Assembly (NCBI GenBank): GCA_965279095.1 | Contig: CBDIHH010000006.1 | Location: 62,001 to 126,000, forward strand | Source: CBDIHH01 sp965279095 | Lineage (GTDB): Bacteria; Pseudomonadota; Alphaproteobacteria; Caulobacterales; Caulobacteraceae | Direction: 5' to 3' | Length of the DNA stretch: 64,000 nt | Shown: positions 61,680-64,000 of the stretch, piece by piece | Numbering within the stretch: position 1 is the first letter of the stretch | Layout of the letters: every line of letters begins with the position of its first letter | Program-made: the position numbers and the translations under genes | The notes under the pieces: generated by a model | What the model saw: only the letters and a program-made list of their open reading frames with translations | Told to the model about the DNA's origin: nothing | The model's database searches: none

Positions 61680-62666
61680 ATGAAGGCGTCGAAGATAGGG
61701 ATGCGCAGGCTGGCGGCGGGCGCCGCGGCCGCGATTTGGGGCGCCGCGATCAGCGGTCAGGTCTGGGCCGAGGATCTTATCGGGCAACCGACTCCGGGGG
61801 GCATCGATCTGCAGCCCGGCGTCACGCCCCTGCGGCACTCGGCGATCGCCTTCCACAACTACCTGCTGCTGCCGGTGATCACCGCGATCTGCGTGTTCGT
61901 GCTGTTCCTGATGGCCTGGTGCGTGATCCGCTTCAACAAGCGCTCCAACCCGACCCCGGCCAAATGGGCCCACAACACCCCCATCGAGATCCTGTGGACC
62001 ATCGTCCCGGTGCTGATCCTGATGGTGATCTCGATCTTCTCGTTCCGGCTGCTGTTCGCCTACCACGACATGCCCAAGCCGGACCTGACCATCAAGGCCA
62101 CGGGCTACCAGTGGTACTGGGGCTATGAATACCCCGACCAGAAGATCGCCGAGATCACCTCGGTGATGCTCCCCGAGGAGCAGGCCAAGGCAGCGGGCAA
62201 GCCCTTCCGGCTGGCGGTCGACAACCCCGTGGTCGTGCCGGTCAACAAGACCGTCCGCGTGCTGGTCACCGGCGCCGACGTGATCCACGCCTTCGCCGTG
62301 CCCTCCTTCGGCATCATCACCGACGCCGTCCCCGGCCGCGCCAACGAGACCTGGTTCCGCGCCGAGAAGACCGGCATCTACTACGGCAGCTGCCGTGAGC
62401 TGTGCGGCGTCGACCACGCCTTCATGCCTATCGAGGTGCATGTGGTCACCCAGCCTGAGTTCGACGCCTGGGTCGCCAGCCAGTCGGGCAATGCGCCGGC
62501 GCCCACCGCCACGACCCTGGACGCCGCGGGCTCGACGCCCGCCGGCGCCGCGGCCCCGGCGGCGCCCGTGGACGGCGCCGCTCCGGCCCCCGCCGCCGCG
62601 CCCGCGCCTGCCCCCCAAAAGACCACCAGCGTCCCCTCGAGCGTCAAGCTCGCGGCGCTGAACTAG
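61680..62666 (+). CDS. ctaC: cytochrome c oxidase subunit II
   Basis: The 328-aa protein starts at ATG 61680 (MKASKIGMRR), preceded by TGAGGAC; the open frame from 61620 has no such site. A signal peptide ends near SGQVWA. Two membrane segments follow, near 62-82 and 103-125, and then the periplasmic cupredoxin domain. It has YQWYWGYEYP near 141-150, the cytochrome c docking aromatic stretch, and the CuA site GSCRELCGVDHAFMPIEV near 237-254, with a His earlier in ADVIHAFAVPS. The last ~55 residues are an Ala-Pro-rich tail, longer than in many homologues. It receives electrons from cytochrome c and passes them to subunit I. Confidence 0.97.
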   Translation: MKASKIGMRRLAAGAAAAIWGAAISGQVWAEDLIGQPTPGGIDLQPGVTPLRHSAIAFHNYLLLPVITAICVFVLFLMAWCVIRFNKRSNPTPAKWAHNTPIEILWTIVPVLILMVISIFSFRLLFAYHDMPKPDLTIKATGYQWYWGYEYPDQKIAEITSVMLPEEQAKAAGKPFRLAVDNPVVVPVNKTVRVLVTGADVIHAFAVPSFGIITDAVPGRANETWFRAEKTGIYYGSCRELCGVDHAFMPIEVHVVTQPEFDAWVASQSGNAPAPTATTLDAAGSTPAGAAAPAAPVDGAAPAPAAAPAPAPQKTTSVPSSVKLAALN

Positions 62667-62685
62667 ACCGCTAGAGAGTAACCAC

Positions 62686-64000
62686 CATGGCAGACGCGGC
62701 ACACGCACACGACACCGGGCACGACGCACACCACGCCGACCACAAGCCCGGCTTCATCGCCCGCTGGTTCTTCTCGACGAACCACAAGGACATCGGCACC
62801 CTCTACATCCTGTTCGCCATCATGGCCGGGCTGGTGGGGGGCGCCCTGTCGGGCCTGATCCGCGCCGAGCTCTACGAGCCGGGCATCCAGGTGTTCCGCG
62901 AAGGGTCGTGGCTGGCGCAGCTGGGCCTGATCGACGCCTCCAAGCACGGCTACAACGTGGTGGTCACCGCCCACGCCCTGATCATGATCTTCTTCATGGT
63001 CATGCCGGCGATGATCGGCGGCTTCGGCAACTGGTTCGTGCCGCTGATGATCGGCGCGCCGGACATGGCCTTCCCGCGCATGAACAACATCTCCTTCTGG
63101 CTGCTGGTGGCGGCCTGGGTGCTGCTGTGCATGTCCCTGATGGTCGATGGCGGCCCCGGCCGCGGCTTCGGCGGCGGCTGGACCATGTATCCGCCCCTGT
63201 CGACCATGGGCCACGCGGGCCCGTCGATGGACCTGGCGATCTTCGCCGTCCACCTGGCCGGCGCCTCGTCGATCCTGGGCGCCATCAACTTCATCACCAC
63301 CATCTTCAACATGCGCGCCCCGGGGATGACCATCCACCGCATGCCGCTGTTCGTGTGGTCGATCCTGGTGACCGTGTTCCTGCTGCTGCTGTCGCTGCCC
63401 GTCCTGGCCGGCGCCATCACCATGCTGCTCACCGACCGCAACTTCCACACCCACTTCTTCGACGCGGCGGGCGGCGGCGACCCGGTGATGTACCAGCACC
63501 TGTTCTGGTTCTTCGGCCACCCCGAGGTCTACATCCTCATCCTGCCGGGGTTCGGCATGATCAGCCACATCGTCTCGACCTTCTCGCGCAAGCCCGTGTT
63601 CGGCTACCTCGCCATGGCCTACGCCATGGTGGCCATCGGCTTCGTCGGCTTCCTGGTTTGGGCCCACCACATGTATACGGTGGGGATGAGCGTCAATCTG
63701 CGGGCCTATTTCGTGGCCGCCACGATGGTCATCGCCGTGCCCACCGGGGTGAAGGTGTTCTCCTGGATCGCCACCATGTGGGGCGGATCCATCGACTTCA
63801 AGACGCCCATGCTGTGGGCGATGGGCTTCATCTTCCTGTTCACCGTCGGCGGCGTGACCGGCGTGGTCCTGGCCAACGCGGCCATCGACTACTCCCTGCA
63901 CGACACCTACTACGTGGTCGCCCACTTCCACTATGTGCTCAGCCTGGGGGCCGTGTTCGCGATCTTCGCCGGCTTCTACTACTGGTTCGAGAAGATGTGG
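62686..64000 (+). CDS. ctaD: cytochrome c oxidase subunit I (partial, runs off right edge)
   Basis: The first 438 codons of subunit I are present, starting at ATG 62686, 19 bp after ctaC, and still open at the window end. After a His-rich N-terminus, RWFFSTNHKDIGTLY begins the conserved region. The low-spin haem ligand is in TAHALIMIFFMVMPA. CuB ligands are in FWFFGHPEVYILILPGFG (His, with the cross-linked Tyr) and VWAHHMYTVGM (His-His). The K-channel Lys is in VPTGVKVFSW, and HDTYYVVAHFHYVLS supplies the haem a3 and second haem a His. It is the catalytic, proton-pumping subunit of an aa3-type oxidase in the inner membrane. Normal length would be about 550 residues. Confidence 0.97.

Overview
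The window is high-GC DNA (roughly 70 %) with alphaproteobacterial gene content and organisation. It has a large TonB-dependent receptor, an ScfR-type propionyl-CoA regulator beside pccBA/mutAB, a tldD-ctaC-ctaD neighbourhood, and many short palindromic intergenic repeats. Together these suggest a member of the Caulobacteraceae (Phenylobacterium/Caulobacter-like). This placement is inferred from gene content; no rRNA or tRNA gene was seen. No prophage, insertion sequence or CRISPR array was recognised.

Region 1 (0-8.2 kb) is a surface-polysaccharide neighbourhood. It holds a glycosyltransferase, a fused sugar epimerase/aminotransferase and an O-antigen ligase/polymerase-like membrane protein, followed by a fatty-acid hydroxylase (sterol desaturase) family protein. 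A nine-copy array of a 123-bp palindromic repeat lies inside it. An alpha/beta hydrolase sits at the left edge.

Region 2 (8.6-39 kb) is an accessory catabolic island. It contains two related FAD hydroxylases, three alpha/beta hydrolases of a type with Thr in the nucleophile elbow, an aldo/keto reductase, MFS transporters, IclR and GntR regulators, a TonB receptor fused to an OmpA domain, and a fumarylacetoacetase/hydratase-family enzyme. It also has three related SAM methyltransferases, two small helical proteins placed directly after two of them, two related ~245-aa proteins of unknown function, an AhpD/CMD-family protein and a bacterial-luciferase-like monooxygenase. Many genes overlap by ATGA, GTGA or TGATG, so they form tight, divergent operons. 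No ring-cleavage dioxygenase is present and the substrate cannot be named. glpD sits at the end of one of these operons.

Region 3 (39-52.5 kb) begins with an M24 peptidase-family protein between two copies of a repeat. Next is the complete propionyl-CoA to succinyl-CoA module (pccB-pccA-mutA-mutB-mce), transcribed divergently from its ScfR regulator across two TTTGCAAA palindromes. A ParE/RHH toxin-antitoxin pair with an operator-like palindrome and a succinate-semialdehyde-type dehydrogenase follow. The propionyl-CoA module could drain products of region 2, but that link is inference.

Region 4 (52.7-64 kb) is housekeeping: gltB-gltD (glutamate synthase), an SRPBCC-domain protein, tldD, and the start of the cytochrome c oxidase operon (ctaC and a ctaD that runs off the right edge). 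Several repeat families (called A-D here) fill most intergenic gaps.
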